NCBI GenBank assembly: GCA_019637395.1
Contig: JAHBVR010000012.1
Coordinates: forward strand, 248,001-312,000
Origin: Vulcanimicrobiota bacterium
GTDB taxonomy: Bacteria > Vulcanimicrobiota > Xenobia > Xenobiales > JADMJV01
Length of the DNA stretch: 64,000 nt
Direction of reading: 5' to 3'
Shown here: positions 49,101 through 57,945 of the stretch, piece after piece
How the letters are laid out: each line of letters opens with the position of its first letter
How positions within the stretch are numbered: position 1 is the first letter of the stretch
The notes under the pieces: model-generated
What the model was told of the DNA's origin: nothing
The model's input: the letters and a program-made list of their open reading frames with translations, nothing else
Databases searched by the model: none
Position numbers and translations under genes: made by a program

Positions 49101-50804
49101 GTTGATAACCCTGGTGCGCGCTTCGCGGTCCTTATCGTCAGCGCCGCTGAGCTGGCCGGGCTCGACCGTGCGGGCCACGAAAGTTTCACCGAAGGTGAGC
49201 GGAGCCGGGGTGGACTCGGCCCACTTCTTCATGGCCTCTTCGCCCAATTGTTCGGCCTGCTGCTCGGCCGTAAGCGCGCTGACCTTCTCGTTTTCCTTGA
49301 CAGCGCCGGCGATCTTGCCTTCCCAATCGCTCCAGCTCTGAGCGAACAACTGACCGGAAAGTTCCTTGGGGTCGGGCAGTTTGCCCGCTTCCAGGCCTTT
49401 GGCCACTTCTTCGTCGAGACGCCTTGCCCAGTCCGGTTCGACCTGGCCAGTCACGTTGTCTTTGACCTTTTTCAGTTCGGCGGCACTGGCCTCGTCCAAC
49501 TTCGGCTTCTCGGCGGCGGCGGGAGTCTCGGTAGCTTTCGCGTCGACCGGCTTGGTCTCGGCTTCTACCGAGGCGAGGCCGGGAGCGGACTGGCTCAAGA
49601 ATTCACTCAGCACCTGCGCCTTGGCATCATAAGTGGAAGATTCGCTGGCCTTCTGCAGGGCCTCCCTGGCCGAGCCGCGGCGGGCTTCATCGCTGCTGTG
49701 CTCGCTCACCGCAGTGACGAAAGCGGCGGCCGCATTGGCCCGGTTCACCGGTTGACCGGCGGCGATGCCGGTGAGAGCGGTGGCGCCGGCTTGAGCCAGG
49801 CGTTGATCGAGAGAAAGCTCGTCTCCTTGCACGAGTCCGGCCAGAGTGGCCTGAGCCACGGCGGCGCGGGCGCCGTAATCGTCCATGCCTTCGCAGGCGG
49901 CCATAGCCACCCTGGCCATGACTCCTTCGCTGGAATCGGGCCCACTGTGGTCGGCCACCCCATCCAGGAAGCTCAGTCCCACGCTGCAACGATTCTTGAC
50001 TTCGGCCAGGTCGGTTTGCGACACGGCCTGGAAACCCATTTGGGCTAACTTCAGGCCAGGCGAACTGGTTTCTCCCAAAGCCAGCACCGACAGGGCGGCG
50101 CTGGCCACAGCGCTACGCGCTCCATGACTGTCCGCGGCAGTAAAGGCGTGGATAGCCACCCGGCTGAGCTCCTGCTCCTCGGGACTGCCTTTCTCGGCGA
50201 TGTTCTGCAAGAATTGTGCTCCGGCCACCGCCTGGTTCTTGAGCTGAGCCTCTCCCACCCCGGCCATGGCACGCACGCCGACGCCGGCCAGCATGCCACC
50301 CATGGAGACAGCCAGACCGGTGTGAATGGCCTGCAGCATGGACTGAGCCACGGCCACCTTGGAGGCGTTGGTGTCGAGCCGGTTGAGGGTGGTCTGAGCC
50401 ATGCCGGAGAGGACTTTTTCCCCGTCATTCTCGGTAGCGGCGGCAATCTCGCTGAGCAATTTTTGGCCCACCTGCACCTGATCTTGCTGGGGAGTGGCGT
50501 TGGCTTTGTCCATGACTTCCAGGCCCAGGCCGGCCAGCAGGCCGCCCAGCGAGCCGGTCACACCCTGGGCCAGCAGGTTGAGAGCGGCCCGGGAGAGCGC
50601 GGCTTTGCCCGCGTCGGACACGACCTTGCCGCCGGTTTCCTGAACCACGCGGCAGAGCTCGCGCTCGACCGGTTCGGTGGTCTCTTGCGCGATGCTGGCC
50701 ACGAAGGTATCGCCGGTCTTGGCCTGCTGGCTCACCCCGCTGCCGCGCGGCATCGCCTTCAAGCCTTCTTGCGCTTTGATGGAGCCGGGAGTCGGATTAA
50801 TCAC
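46116..50804 (-). CDS. Giant CbxX/CfqX-type AAA+ protein with helical repeats and a pseudopeptidase-like domain
   Basis: About 1562 residues from GTG 50804, whose codon overlaps the end of the upstream paralog (GTGATTAA). Domains: helical repeats (about 15-420) with recurring A-x-LxxLAxGxxGxxGxxLAxxG; a Pro/Lys/Glu linker; a domain at about 535-770 resembling the lethal-factor-type metallopeptidase fold but with REIGRAYD (668-675) where HExxH is expected; a degenerate AAA module (about 780-990) without Walker A but with FLVLDELGSL; then two CbxX-type AAA+ modules with Walker A GNPGTGKT (about 1053) and GPPGTGKT (about 1318), and Walker B VIFLDEMH and GFIDEIGG. Such AAA+ proteins remodel partner proteins (family knowledge). 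No membrane segments. The client is unknown. Confidence 0.8.
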   Translation of the reverse strand: MINPTPGSIKAQEGLKAMPRGSGVSQQAKTGDTFVASIAQETTEPVERELCRVVQETGGKVVSDAGKAALSRAALNLLAQGVTGSLGGLLAGLGLEVMDKANATPQQDQVQVGQKLLSEIAAATENDGEKVLSGMAQTTLNRLDTNASKVAVAQSMLQAIHTGLAVSMGGMLAGVGVRAMAGVGEAQLKNQAVAGAQFLQNIAEKGSPEEQELSRVAIHAFTAADSHGARSAVASAALSVLALGETSSPGLKLAQMGFQAVSQTDLAEVKNRCSVGLSFLDGVADHSGPDSSEGVMARVAMAACEGMDDYGARAAVAQATLAGLVQGDELSLDQRLAQAGATALTGIAAGQPVNRANAAAAFVTAVSEHSSDEARRGSAREALQKASESSTYDAKAQVLSEFLSQSAPGLASVEAETKPVDAKATETPAAAEKPKLDEASAAELKKVKDNVTGQVEPDWARRLDEEVAKGLEAGKLPDPKELSGQLFAQSWSDWEGKIAGAVKENEKVSALTAEQQAEQLGEEAMKKWAESTPAPLTFGETFVARTVEPGQLSGADDKDREARTRVINNMAKAQLPADGRDTELLRQVLDVLPTAVLTDLEKSKYTVTVTRDRVSNAHAKLEGKMENGALTDMNEGALILEDKQNPRILVRSHWKRGQLEIDPATLLREIGRAYDRSGQLTKYLADSFKNEVAGVPKQYQANAADFTAEMFVRYNMDPERCGRQFPLATAAFEKAGWNKQKFNLKAMADLQQSHDPVVNISPDPYQELRTLEELNKVQKAKGVPVLPYRFEIQGDANHNVGELIDRLGEVLREARSPGLPKYSPGEGAVRIPAATFNNPADLEKFLNEQVQSGRGTFLVLDELGSLQADSPGFATLSKYVERFGGQTPLLLQGSGSDLNRLREALPTAVQKRFTTSPLTAGMITELVSQNAASEGYDLSSEAKQALAGKAKDGELGQMFALWNGVKTSQTDRTTELLPFLKANPIGVRRVLTSDVKNAKMSREKDPLEEMERLVGLGNAKKELRAVLAQVKLQKQQEEFGMTAERPRLNLLFEGNPGTGKTTVAKLFSDALTRVGYLKNNKFKEVRVQDLITGRKPEENVKKLFEENKGGVIFLDEMHQLKDSPEGRLAFRAMIPYLGHPEYADTVFIGAGYKGEMRDLIRDVDDGAERRFTSVPFDDYSKEELGKILDKMAVDKQRVIDEPTREAALMRLERERRKMKNFGNAGSVASMIEIAIKKQTARLSEGEVELTREALMGLIPEDFAAERVLTPEEVWKEIDALEGLDTLKRELRTICASIEYDREMGNDPLDSFEPYFILDGPPGTGKTTMARLIVKLMAAYDIIPSAGLAESQGADLQAGFIGQTTTKVQKLFESMWGQGGFIDEIGGLARAPEAFQADAAKTMLKQMEDHRGRFILVVADYADRVNEFLNVDPGIARRFGHRFSLEPLSVEGGVRSLCKQLGAKELTLTEEVTTLIGARMNDLHAAPDWASSGDVRKVLNSIVTKQKTAFMNARKAGRQVDPKELLPEAVNAGFDSLIKEKNAKGPQKKSFADEMREFFNNRR

Positions 50805-53800
50805 GATCGACCTCGACCTCAACTTCCTTATTCTCTTTGACTTCCTCGGTCCACGGCTTCTTGAGCGAGTGCTGGATTTTCCAATCCAGACTCTGGCCGA
50901 TGTAGGCGCACGAGGGGCTGTTGATGCCACCGCAATAGGGGCAGTGGTATTCGAAGCGCTTGACCAGCTTGACGTTGGTCACCATCTTCTTGACCTTGAT
51001 CTTGACTTTCTGGAGGCTCTTGATGGCCTCTTCCGGAGTCACCCCGAGTTTTTCCGCCAGGCGTTTGATATAGGCGCTGTTGGGATCGGCTTCCCATTGG
51101 GCCTGCAGCGCCGGGTCGTTGGCGATCTGGGCAGCGAACTCTTTATCGACCTCGGCCTGAGCATCGAAGATGGCCTGTTCCTCGGCCGTGATCTTGACTT
51201 CCTCGGCCTCTTTCACGTCGGTGGGCTTCTGGGTGGCGGCGGCCGTTTCCGACTGCAGCCCCTCATCCTTGGGCCGTTCCTCGATGGGAATCTCGCGGGC
51301 CCTTTTCTCGCGCATGATGGTGTCAAAACCATTGTTGACGGCTTCCGGCAGCAGCTCTTTGGGGTCGACCGTGCGTCCATTGGCGCGCGCTTCCAAAAAG
51401 CAGGTCTTCTGCTGGGTGACCACGGTGTTGAGCACCTTGCGCACGTCGCCGCTGCTGGCCCAATCGGGGGCCGCGTGCAGCTCGGTCATACGGGTCGCGA
51501 TCAGGGCTCTTACCTCATCGGTAACACTCAGGTCTTTACCAACCAGTTGTTTGCACAGCGAACGCACGGCGGCTTCTTCGCTGAGCGGCTCGAGACTGAA
51601 GCGGTGTCCGAAACGACGGGAAATACCCGGATCAATATTCAAAAAGTCATTGACGCGGTCGGCGTAGTCGGCCACTACCAGGATGAAACGTCCCCTATGG
51701 TCTTCCATCTGCTTCAACATCGTCTTGGCAGCGTCGGCCTTGAAGGCTTCCGGCGCTCTGGCCAGACCGCCGATCTCATCAATGAAGCCGCCCTGGCCCC
51801 ACATGCTTTCAAACAGCTTCTGCACTTTGGTGGTGGTCTGGCCCACGAAGCCGGCCTGCAGGTCGGCGCCCTGACTCTCGCTCAGGCCGTGACTGGGAAT
51901 GATGTCGTAGGCGGCCATGAGCTTGACGATCAGGCGAGCCATGGTGGTTTTGCCGGTGCCGGGCGGTCCGTCCAGAATGAAATAGGGCTCGAAGCTGGCC
52001 AGCGGGTCGTTGCCCATCTCCTTGTCGTATTCGATCGAATCGCACAGGGTGTGCAACTCGGCCTTGAGGTTCTCCAGTCCCTCGAGAGCATCGATTTCCT
52101 TCCAGACTTCCTCGGGCGTCAGCGTCTTCTCGGCGGCGAAATCCTCGGGAGTCAGCGCCTGCAAGGCTTCTTTGGTCATCTCCACTTCGCCGCTGGTAAG
52201 GCGGGTCGTCTGTTTCTTGATAGCGATGTCGAGCATGGAGCCGACGCTGCCGGCATTACCAAAATTCTTCATCTTGCGGCGTTCGCTCTCCAGACGCATC
52301 AAAGCGGCCTCGCGAGTCGGTTCGTCGATCACGCGCTGCTTGTCCACCACCATTTTATCCAGGATCTGGCCCAGCTCAGCTTTGTTGTAGTCATCAAAAG
52401 GCACGGATGTAAAGCGACGTTCCGCCCCATCGTCCACATCTCGGATCAAATCGCGCATCTCGCCTTTGTAGCCGGCGCCGATGAAGACGGTGTCGGCATA
52501 CTCGGGATGTCCCAGGTAAGGAATCATGGCCCGGAAAGCCAGGCGACCTTCCTGGGTATCCTTGAGCTGGTGCATCTCGTCCACGAAGATGACCGCGCCC
52601 TTGTTTTGTTCGAACAACTTCTTGACGTTCTCTTCCGGGAAGCTGCCCGAGAGCAGATCCTGGACACGAATCTCTTTGAACTTGTTATTTTTGAGATAAC
52701 CAACCTTGGTGAGAGCGTCGGCGAAGAGCTTGGCCACGGTGGTCTTCCCGGTGCCCGGGTTGCCTTCAAAAAGCAGGTTGAGGCGGGGCGGGTCGCCGGT
52801 CAATCCGTACTCGGCCTGGGCCTTTTGCAACTTGACCTGGGCCAGCACGCTGCGCAGTTCGCGCTTGGCGGCGCCCAGGCCGACCATGCGCTCGAGTTCG
52901 TCGAGCGGGTCCTTTTCCTTGACCATCTTGGCGTTGATCACGTCGCTGGTGTTGACGCGCGACACCGCCGAGGGATCTCTCTCGAGGAAAGGCATCAGCC
53001 TGGCGCTGCGCTCGGTCTGGGCAGATTTGACGCCGCGCCAGAGCGTGAAGGCCTGGCCCACTTCGCCGTCCTTGGCTTTGGCCCCGATGGCGCTGATGGC
53101 TTCTTGACTCAGATCGTAGCCTTCGGCCTGAGCTTTCTGGGCCAGCAGGTTAGTAATCATCGGAGCGCTCAAGGGCTGGGTGTTGAAGCGCTTGTGAGGA
53201 ACCGTGGGCAGAGCCGTCTTGAGGCGCTCCAGGTCGGCGGCGGCGCCTTGCAGCAACAGCGGCGTCTGACCGCCGAAGCGCTCGATATATTTGCCCAGGG
53301 TGGCGAAACCGGGGCTGTTGAGCCCGATCTGAGCCAGGTCGTCGAGCACCAGGAAGGCGGCCCGGCCGCTCTGCACCTGCTCGTTGAGCAGTTTTTCCAT
53401 GGCCTCGGGACTGTTGAAAGTGGCGGCCGGCACGCGCACCACGCCTTCGCCTTCGCGCCAGCGCGGAACCCCTGGATTGCGGGCGTCACGCAGGGCTTCG
53501 CCAAGCCGGTCCACCAGTTCATTGACGTTGTGCTGAGGCTCGCCCTTGATTTCAAAGACGTAGGGAAGGGGCGGTAACCCCTGGGCCTTTTGCACCCGGT
53601 TCAGATCCTCCACGGTGCGCAACTCCTCGAACGGATCGGGATTAACGTTGACGATGGGCGGAGTGGTGACCTGCAATTCGGCCAGGGCCTTGGCGTCAAG
53701 CTTGTGCTTGGTGTAGTAACCCTGCTCCAGGGCGGCGAAAGCCAGCGGGAACTGGCGCGCCAGACGGTCGGGGTCGAGCTGGTAGCGAGTGAACATCTCG

Positions 53801-56800
53801 GACCCAAAAATGCGCTGATCAGCCTGAAAGCGCCCCGGCAGGGTCGGTCCTTCGGTTTTGAAAGCCCCGGTCAGTCCTTTGCTGGAACTGTTGACATTCA
53901 TGACCTTATCGTAAGCGTTGCCGATTTCGCGCAGCATCGTGTCGGGGGCGATGTGCAGGCGGCCGCCCTTCCAGTGCGAGCGCAGCAGAATACGCGGATT
54001 CTGTCCCTGCTCCACGATATGGGCGCCTTCTTCCATGTCGGTCAGGTTGCCGGTTTTCTCCATCTTGCCCTCGAGTTTGGCGTGGGCGTTGGAGACGCGG
54101 TCACGGGTGACGGTGATGGAATATTTGAATTTGTCCAGGTCCTGCAACATACCGGTGGGCAGCGTGTTGAGGCTGCGCTTGAGCAGAGCCAGGTCGCGCT
54201 CATCGGCCGGCTCATCCAGCTTGACCAGCTTCTCGATGACGGTCTGGCGCAGCTTCTTGTCGGCATCATCTTTGCCCGAGTAGATGACCACCTCCGGTTC
54301 AGCCTTAAAGAAGGTTTCCCCGAAGGAAAGGCTGGTGCGAGACTGAGCCGCCCATTCTTTCCAGGATTCCTGACCAAGCACGGCCTGGCGTTCCGCGGCG
54401 CTGGCCTGGCGCAGCAGCGGATGCTGTTCGATTTCGTCGTTGAAGCGGGCTTCGATTTCGCTCCAGGAATTGTTCAGAGTCAGGCTGCCCAGCTCTTCGG
54501 GTTTGGGCATGACGCCACGGTCCATGGACTGAGAGAGTTCCTGATCGATGCGCGTCTGCCAGTTGGCGCTGACGTCGTCGAGCACCGACTGGCGCAGGCC
54601 TTCCAGCTCGCCTTTGGTGGCCGCCTCCAGAGCCTTGGCATCGGGTGCCTGGCCGGCCGTCCTGGCCAGGAAGCCGCTGAGCACGGTGGCCACCGCTTCG
54701 TCGGTGCGAAACAGGCTGGAATTCTCCAGTTGCTCGCGGGCACCGGAGTTGGATTCCTCGTCGCTCAGATGCTGCACGAAGGTACGGGAAATATTCAGCC
54801 GCTCCGAGAGCTTCTCGGGAGCCAGCCCGCTCAAGACTTCGTGCCCGAGTTTGGCGACATCGGGTTCGCCGTTCTGGATAGCCGTCAGGGTGACCTGAGC
54901 CAGCTTCAGACCGGTGGGCACGTCCTGCAGGTAGCCGGCCAGCGGAGCCACCAGTTTGCTGAGAGCCCGGTCGCTGGCGCTTTCGCTTTCCTTGGCGATG
55001 CCGGAAAGGTAGGTCATGGCCAGACTGCGCTGATCGGCCTCGCTGGTTTTGTCACCGGCGATAGTCGGCATCAGTTGCAGAGCCAGAGAAGCCAGCGCTT
55101 TGCCGGACGTTTCCTCGGTGCCTTTGGAGAGTTTCTCCAGGGTGGCTTCAACCACTCTGACGCGCGCCGGAACCGACTTTTGCACGGCGCAAAGCTCGGT
55201 GGCCACACGGCACAGAGCCTGTTCTTTGGGATTGGCCGACTGGTTGCCGATGGCATTGAGGAAGAAGTTGCCGACGGCGGACTTTTCTTCGGGGGTGGCT
55301 TTGGCCACCTGGGTCATGGCCTCTTTGCCCAGTTCCCCCAGGGTGGCGTCGAGCGGCTTGCTCAGGCCTTTGGAAAGCAAATTGAGAGTGCATTGGGCGA
55401 TGGCGTTGGCGGCACCGGCCGGCAGCTTGGCGGCGGCTTCCGCGCTCATACGGCTGATCAGCTTTTCATCAGGGCTGGAACCGTGCTGAGCGATACCGGC
55501 CAGGATGGCGCTGCTGAAAGGGGCCTGGTCTCTGGGCTCCACCTTGGTATGGAGCACCAATCCGGCCAGCACCACGCCCACCGGGGCGACCATTCTCTTG
55601 CTCAAAATATCCAAACCCGCTTGAGCCACGGCCAACTGAGTGGCGGGAGCAGCACGCTCGGTTCCGGCACCGCTGACCACTTGAGCGAAGGCTTTCTCAC
55701 CGGGCCCGGCCGAGGGCAGCTCAGCCACCAGCTTGAAGACGGCTTGACCAACCGCCGCCTGCTCTTGCGGTTGGGCGCCTTTAGCCTGTTCCATGGCGGT
55801 CTGGCCAAAAGTGGCAAATTCCGTGACACTCTTGGGGAACTCCCCGGCCGACAGCGATTGCAAACCGGCCCGGGCCAAAGCCGCCTGAGCCGCCGCTGGC
55901 AGCTTCTCACCGGCGGCCAGCAGGTTTTGCACAAAAGCCTTCTCCTCGTCGCTGGCCAGGCTGGCGAAGCTGGTGAGGACGGCCTTGCCCAGGGCGGACT
56001 TCTCTTCGGGTTTGGCGGTGCCGAGCAGAGCCAGGGCCTGGCCACCGATCTGGGCCAGCGAGCGCCCGGTCAGACCGTTGACCCCGCCGGCCATGAAGGC
56101 CAGCGAAGCCTGTCCCAGCGCGGCTTTGGAAACCTCGGGAAGGGTCTGGCCGGCCGCCTGCATCATCTGGCAGAGCGATTTTTCACTGTCGTTGGTCAGG
56201 CTCGAAGCGTTCAGGTTGGTCAGCAGGGCGCCGGCCAGAGCCGCGCGCTCGGCGGGCGGGGCGGCGTCGCTCAAATTCATGGCTTTGGCGGCCACCTCGG
56301 CCAGCTTCTGGCCGGTCAGCGAAGTGACTCCGCCGGCCACGGCTTCCAGTCCGGCCTGGGCCAGAGCCGTTTGAGAAGCGGCCCTCAGGCCTTTGCCGGC
56401 ACCGCTGAGGGCGCTGAGCAGGCCCTTCTCGGCTTCGTTGGCGTTGGCCGAAGCGGTAATCGCCGCCAGCACCGAGGTGCCGAGCGCCGCCCGGTCCGAG
56501 AGATCCTGGCTGGAGGACAGACCCATGGCAGCGCTGCCCAACTGGGCCAGGACCGGACCATTCACGCCGGTCAATCCCTGGGAAATCGTTTGCAGCGTAG
56601 CCTGTGACAGGGCGCCCTGAACCATGGCTCGGAGCGGCTTGCCGGCGTTCAAAGCCAGATTGCTGACGGTCTTTTCCGCCTCGTTGTTGGTGGCCTGGGC
56701 AATGCCGCCGAGAAAGCGTGCCCCGACTTTGGCTCGCTCCTCGGGCTGGAGCAGGCCTGATTGCAGCAGTACCTTGCTGGCCACTCCGGCCAGCACGCCG

Positions 56801-57090
56801 CCGGCGCTGCCATTGAGCTGCTGGGTCAGCGCCTCCAGGGCAGCCTTGTGCAGGGCCAGTTTGGCCGTAACCGAGCGCACTTCGCCCGCCGATTGCTGGG
56901 CCACTTCGGCCAGATTCTTTTCCAGGGGGTTTTTGCTGTATTTGGGCAGGTCGGCGACGAATTTGTCGCCCATTTCGACTTGCTCCGCCTCGGTCGGCAG
57001 ATTGCCGGTCCAACTGCTCTTGGTCATCTTTCTCAGCGTCTCGGCGGCGAGCTGCTGAGTGGTTTCGATTTTTGGTCCAAAGAGCGACAT
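50797..57090 (-). CDS. Giant CbxX/CfqX-type AAA+ protein, longer paralog with C-terminal zinc ribbon
   Basis: A 2097-residue paralog of the downstream protein. Residues 1-815 hold eight or nine alpha-helical repeats of about 90-95 residues (ALGQASLAFMAGGVNGLTG, AGLQSLSAGEF). A linker follows, then the pseudopeptidase-like domain (about 920-1136) with REIGNAYD at 1054-1061, a degenerate AAA module (about 1177-1390), AAA+ module 1 (Walker A GNPGTGKT near 1442, Walker B VIFVDEMH) and AAA+ module 2 (GPPGTGKT near 1707, GFIDEIGG). Unlike its paralog it adds a roughly 170-residue charged tail ending in a zinc-ribbon-like CPYCGGINSPSC near 2048. ATG 57090 has GGGGAG upstream. The two genes are coupled by an 8-base overlap, suggesting hetero-oligomers. 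Confidence 0.82.
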   Translation of the reverse strand: MSLFGPKIETTQQLAAETLRKMTKSSWTGNLPTEAEQVEMGDKFVADLPKYSKNPLEKNLAEVAQQSAGEVRSVTAKLALHKAALEALTQQLNGSAGGVLAGVASKVLLQSGLLQPEERAKVGARFLGGIAQATNNEAEKTVSNLALNAGKPLRAMVQGALSQATLQTISQGLTGVNGPVLAQLGSAAMGLSSSQDLSDRAALGTSVLAAITASANANEAEKGLLSALSGAGKGLRAASQTALAQAGLEAVAGGVTSLTGQKLAEVAAKAMNLSDAAPPAERAALAGALLTNLNASSLTNDSEKSLCQMMQAAGQTLPEVSKAALGQASLAFMAGGVNGLTGRSLAQIGGQALALLGTAKPEEKSALGKAVLTSFASLASDEEKAFVQNLLAAGEKLPAAAQAALARAGLQSLSAGEFPKSVTEFATFGQTAMEQAKGAQPQEQAAVGQAVFKLVAELPSAGPGEKAFAQVVSGAGTERAAPATQLAVAQAGLDILSKRMVAPVGVVLAGLVLHTKVEPRDQAPFSSAILAGIAQHGSSPDEKLISRMSAEAAAKLPAGAANAIAQCTLNLLSKGLSKPLDATLGELGKEAMTQVAKATPEEKSAVGNFFLNAIGNQSANPKEQALCRVATELCAVQKSVPARVRVVEATLEKLSKGTEETSGKALASLALQLMPTIAGDKTSEADQRSLAMTYLSGIAKESESASDRALSKLVAPLAGYLQDVPTGLKLAQVTLTAIQNGEPDVAKLGHEVLSGLAPEKLSERLNISRTFVQHLSDEESNSGAREQLENSSLFRTDEAVATVLSGFLARTAGQAPDAKALEAATKGELEGLRQSVLDDVSANWQTRIDQELSQSMDRGVMPKPEELGSLTLNNSWSEIEARFNDEIEQHPLLRQASAAERQAVLGQESWKEWAAQSRTSLSFGETFFKAEPEVVIYSGKDDADKKLRQTVIEKLVKLDEPADERDLALLKRSLNTLPTGMLQDLDKFKYSITVTRDRVSNAHAKLEGKMEKTGNLTDMEEGAHIVEQGQNPRILLRSHWKGGRLHIAPDTMLREIGNAYDKVMNVNSSSKGLTGAFKTEGPTLPGRFQADQRIFGSEMFTRYQLDPDRLARQFPLAFAALEQGYYTKHKLDAKALAELQVTTPPIVNVNPDPFEELRTVEDLNRVQKAQGLPPLPYVFEIKGEPQHNVNELVDRLGEALRDARNPGVPRWREGEGVVRVPAATFNSPEAMEKLLNEQVQSGRAAFLVLDDLAQIGLNSPGFATLGKYIERFGGQTPLLLQGAAADLERLKTALPTVPHKRFNTQPLSAPMITNLLAQKAQAEGYDLSQEAISAIGAKAKDGEVGQAFTLWRGVKSAQTERSARLMPFLERDPSAVSRVNTSDVINAKMVKEKDPLDELERMVGLGAAKRELRSVLAQVKLQKAQAEYGLTGDPPRLNLLFEGNPGTGKTTVAKLFADALTKVGYLKNNKFKEIRVQDLLSGSFPEENVKKLFEQNKGAVIFVDEMHQLKDTQEGRLAFRAMIPYLGHPEYADTVFIGAGYKGEMRDLIRDVDDGAERRFTSVPFDDYNKAELGQILDKMVVDKQRVIDEPTREAALMRLESERRKMKNFGNAGSVGSMLDIAIKKQTTRLTSGEVEMTKEALQALTPEDFAAEKTLTPEEVWKEIDALEGLENLKAELHTLCDSIEYDKEMGNDPLASFEPYFILDGPPGTGKTTMARLIVKLMAAYDIIPSHGLSESQGADLQAGFVGQTTTKVQKLFESMWGQGGFIDEIGGLARAPEAFKADAAKTMLKQMEDHRGRFILVVADYADRVNDFLNIDPGISRRFGHRFSLEPLSEEAAVRSLCKQLVGKDLSVTDEVRALIATRMTELHAAPDWASSGDVRKVLNTVVTQQKTCFLEARANGRTVDPKELLPEAVNNGFDTIMREKRAREIPIEERPKDEGLQSETAAATQKPTDVKEAEEVKITAEEQAIFDAQAEVDKEFAAQIANDPALQAQWEADPNSAYIKRLAEKLGVTPEEAIKSLQKVKIKVKKMVTNVKLVKRFEYHCPYCGGINSPSCAYIGQSLDWKIQHSLKKPWTEEVKENKEVEVEVDRD

Positions 57091-57109
57091 GGAGACTCCC
57101 CAGTTAGGC

Positions 57110-57126
57110 TAACGTAACGTTCGTTA
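57110..57126 (-). promoter_or_regulatory. Near-palindrome upstream of the giant AAA operon
   Basis: TAACGTAACGTTCGTTA has five-base perfect arms TAACG/CGTTA and an inner AACGTT palindrome, 20 bases upstream of the start codon. A TTGACT box on the minus strand lies about 55 bases further out. It may be an operator; no direct evidence. Confidence 0.3.
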
Positions 57127-57279
57127 TAACCGATCCCGGCCCTATGCGGGTTGGCTAAATGTTACCATTTTGTTAAAGTCAAGACTTAGCCTGCATTAAA
57201 TCTCGAAGCTCTATTCTCCCATGGGGGCCTGAAAAGGTCCGGAAATCCCGGGCCGGCGGGAAACCAGAACCGCGACGCA

Positions 57280-57945
57280 CTATTGCCTCGAGACAGAGCT
57301 GGTGGCTGTCGCCAGCCAGTCGGCGATAGCCTGAGCCTGCTCGCTCAGTTCGCAGCGCTTCCAATTCTGGCCGTTGACGGTGACCCACCAGCAGGTCAGA
57401 TCTTTTTTGGGGGTGACCGTCAATTCTTCCTTGACTTCCACCCTCAGGTCGGCCCAGGCGATCTCACCGTAGGGCGGCACCCAGGCGACCCGCCGTTGCT
57501 GGTCCAAAACGACGCATTCCTCCCGGTTGAGGCGCGCCTGGCGCAGAGCCGAGCGCAGGGCGGCCCAGATCAGCAGCGCCAGATGGCTCCAAACCAGCCA
57601 CCAGTGCAGCGCGAACAGATAAATTGGCAGCAACAGCAGGCTCCAGGCGAAGAGCGAGGCGTAGCCGCGCCAGAAGGCCGAGCGATAGTGCGCCTGCAGA
57701 CCGAGCAAATGGCCTCGCCGCCAGCTTGGCAATCCGGCCGGAACGCGCCGATCGTAGCGCAATCTGAAGAGAACAGCCAGGGGCACGGCCCAGCAGGCCA
57801 GCGTCAGCGGCAGAACAGCCAGCAGAAACACCGCCCAGCGCAACGAATCGCCCTCATGCGCGTGAATGCGCCGCAGCAACTCAAGATCGAGCCAGGTGAA
57901 CCCCGCCGCGCCCAGCACCCCGGCCAATAGAAAGCTGCCCAACAT
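57280..57945 (-). CDS. Four-helix membrane protein, unknown
   Basis: About 221 residues with four hydrophobic helices (LGSFLLAGVLGAAGFTWL, WAVFLLAVLPLTLACWAV, SLFAWSLLLLPIYLFALHWW, and a partial one at LALLIWAAL) and a C-terminal soluble part of about 80 residues (VAWVPPYGEIAWADLRVEVK), resembling YcxB- or PH-like tails. ATG 57945 is chosen; a GTG at 57960 is also in frame. A GC-rich 7-bp hairpin (GCCGGGG-CTTAC-CCCCGGC at 57962-57980) sits immediately before the start and may hold the ribosome site. No family recognised. Confidence 0.62.
   Translation of the reverse strand: MLGSFLLAGVLGAAGFTWLDLELLRRIHAHEGDSLRWAVFLLAVLPLTLACWAVPLAVLFRLRYDRRVPAGLPSWRRGHLLGLQAHYRSAFWRGYASLFAWSLLLLPIYLFALHWWLVWSHLALLIWAALRSALRQARLNREECVVLDQQRRVAWVPPYGEIAWADLRVEVKEELTVTPKKDLTCWWVTVNGQNWKRCELSEQAQAIADWLATATSSVSRQ

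Noticed and set aside
50677-56607. Very long open frames on the plus strand (up to about 1000 codons) opposite the giant AAA genes
   Set aside because: They mirror the minus-strand genes, whose GC-rich codons leave the opposite frames free of stops; the translations are His/Leu/Gly-rich with no domain, while the minus strand shows clear AAA+ motifs.
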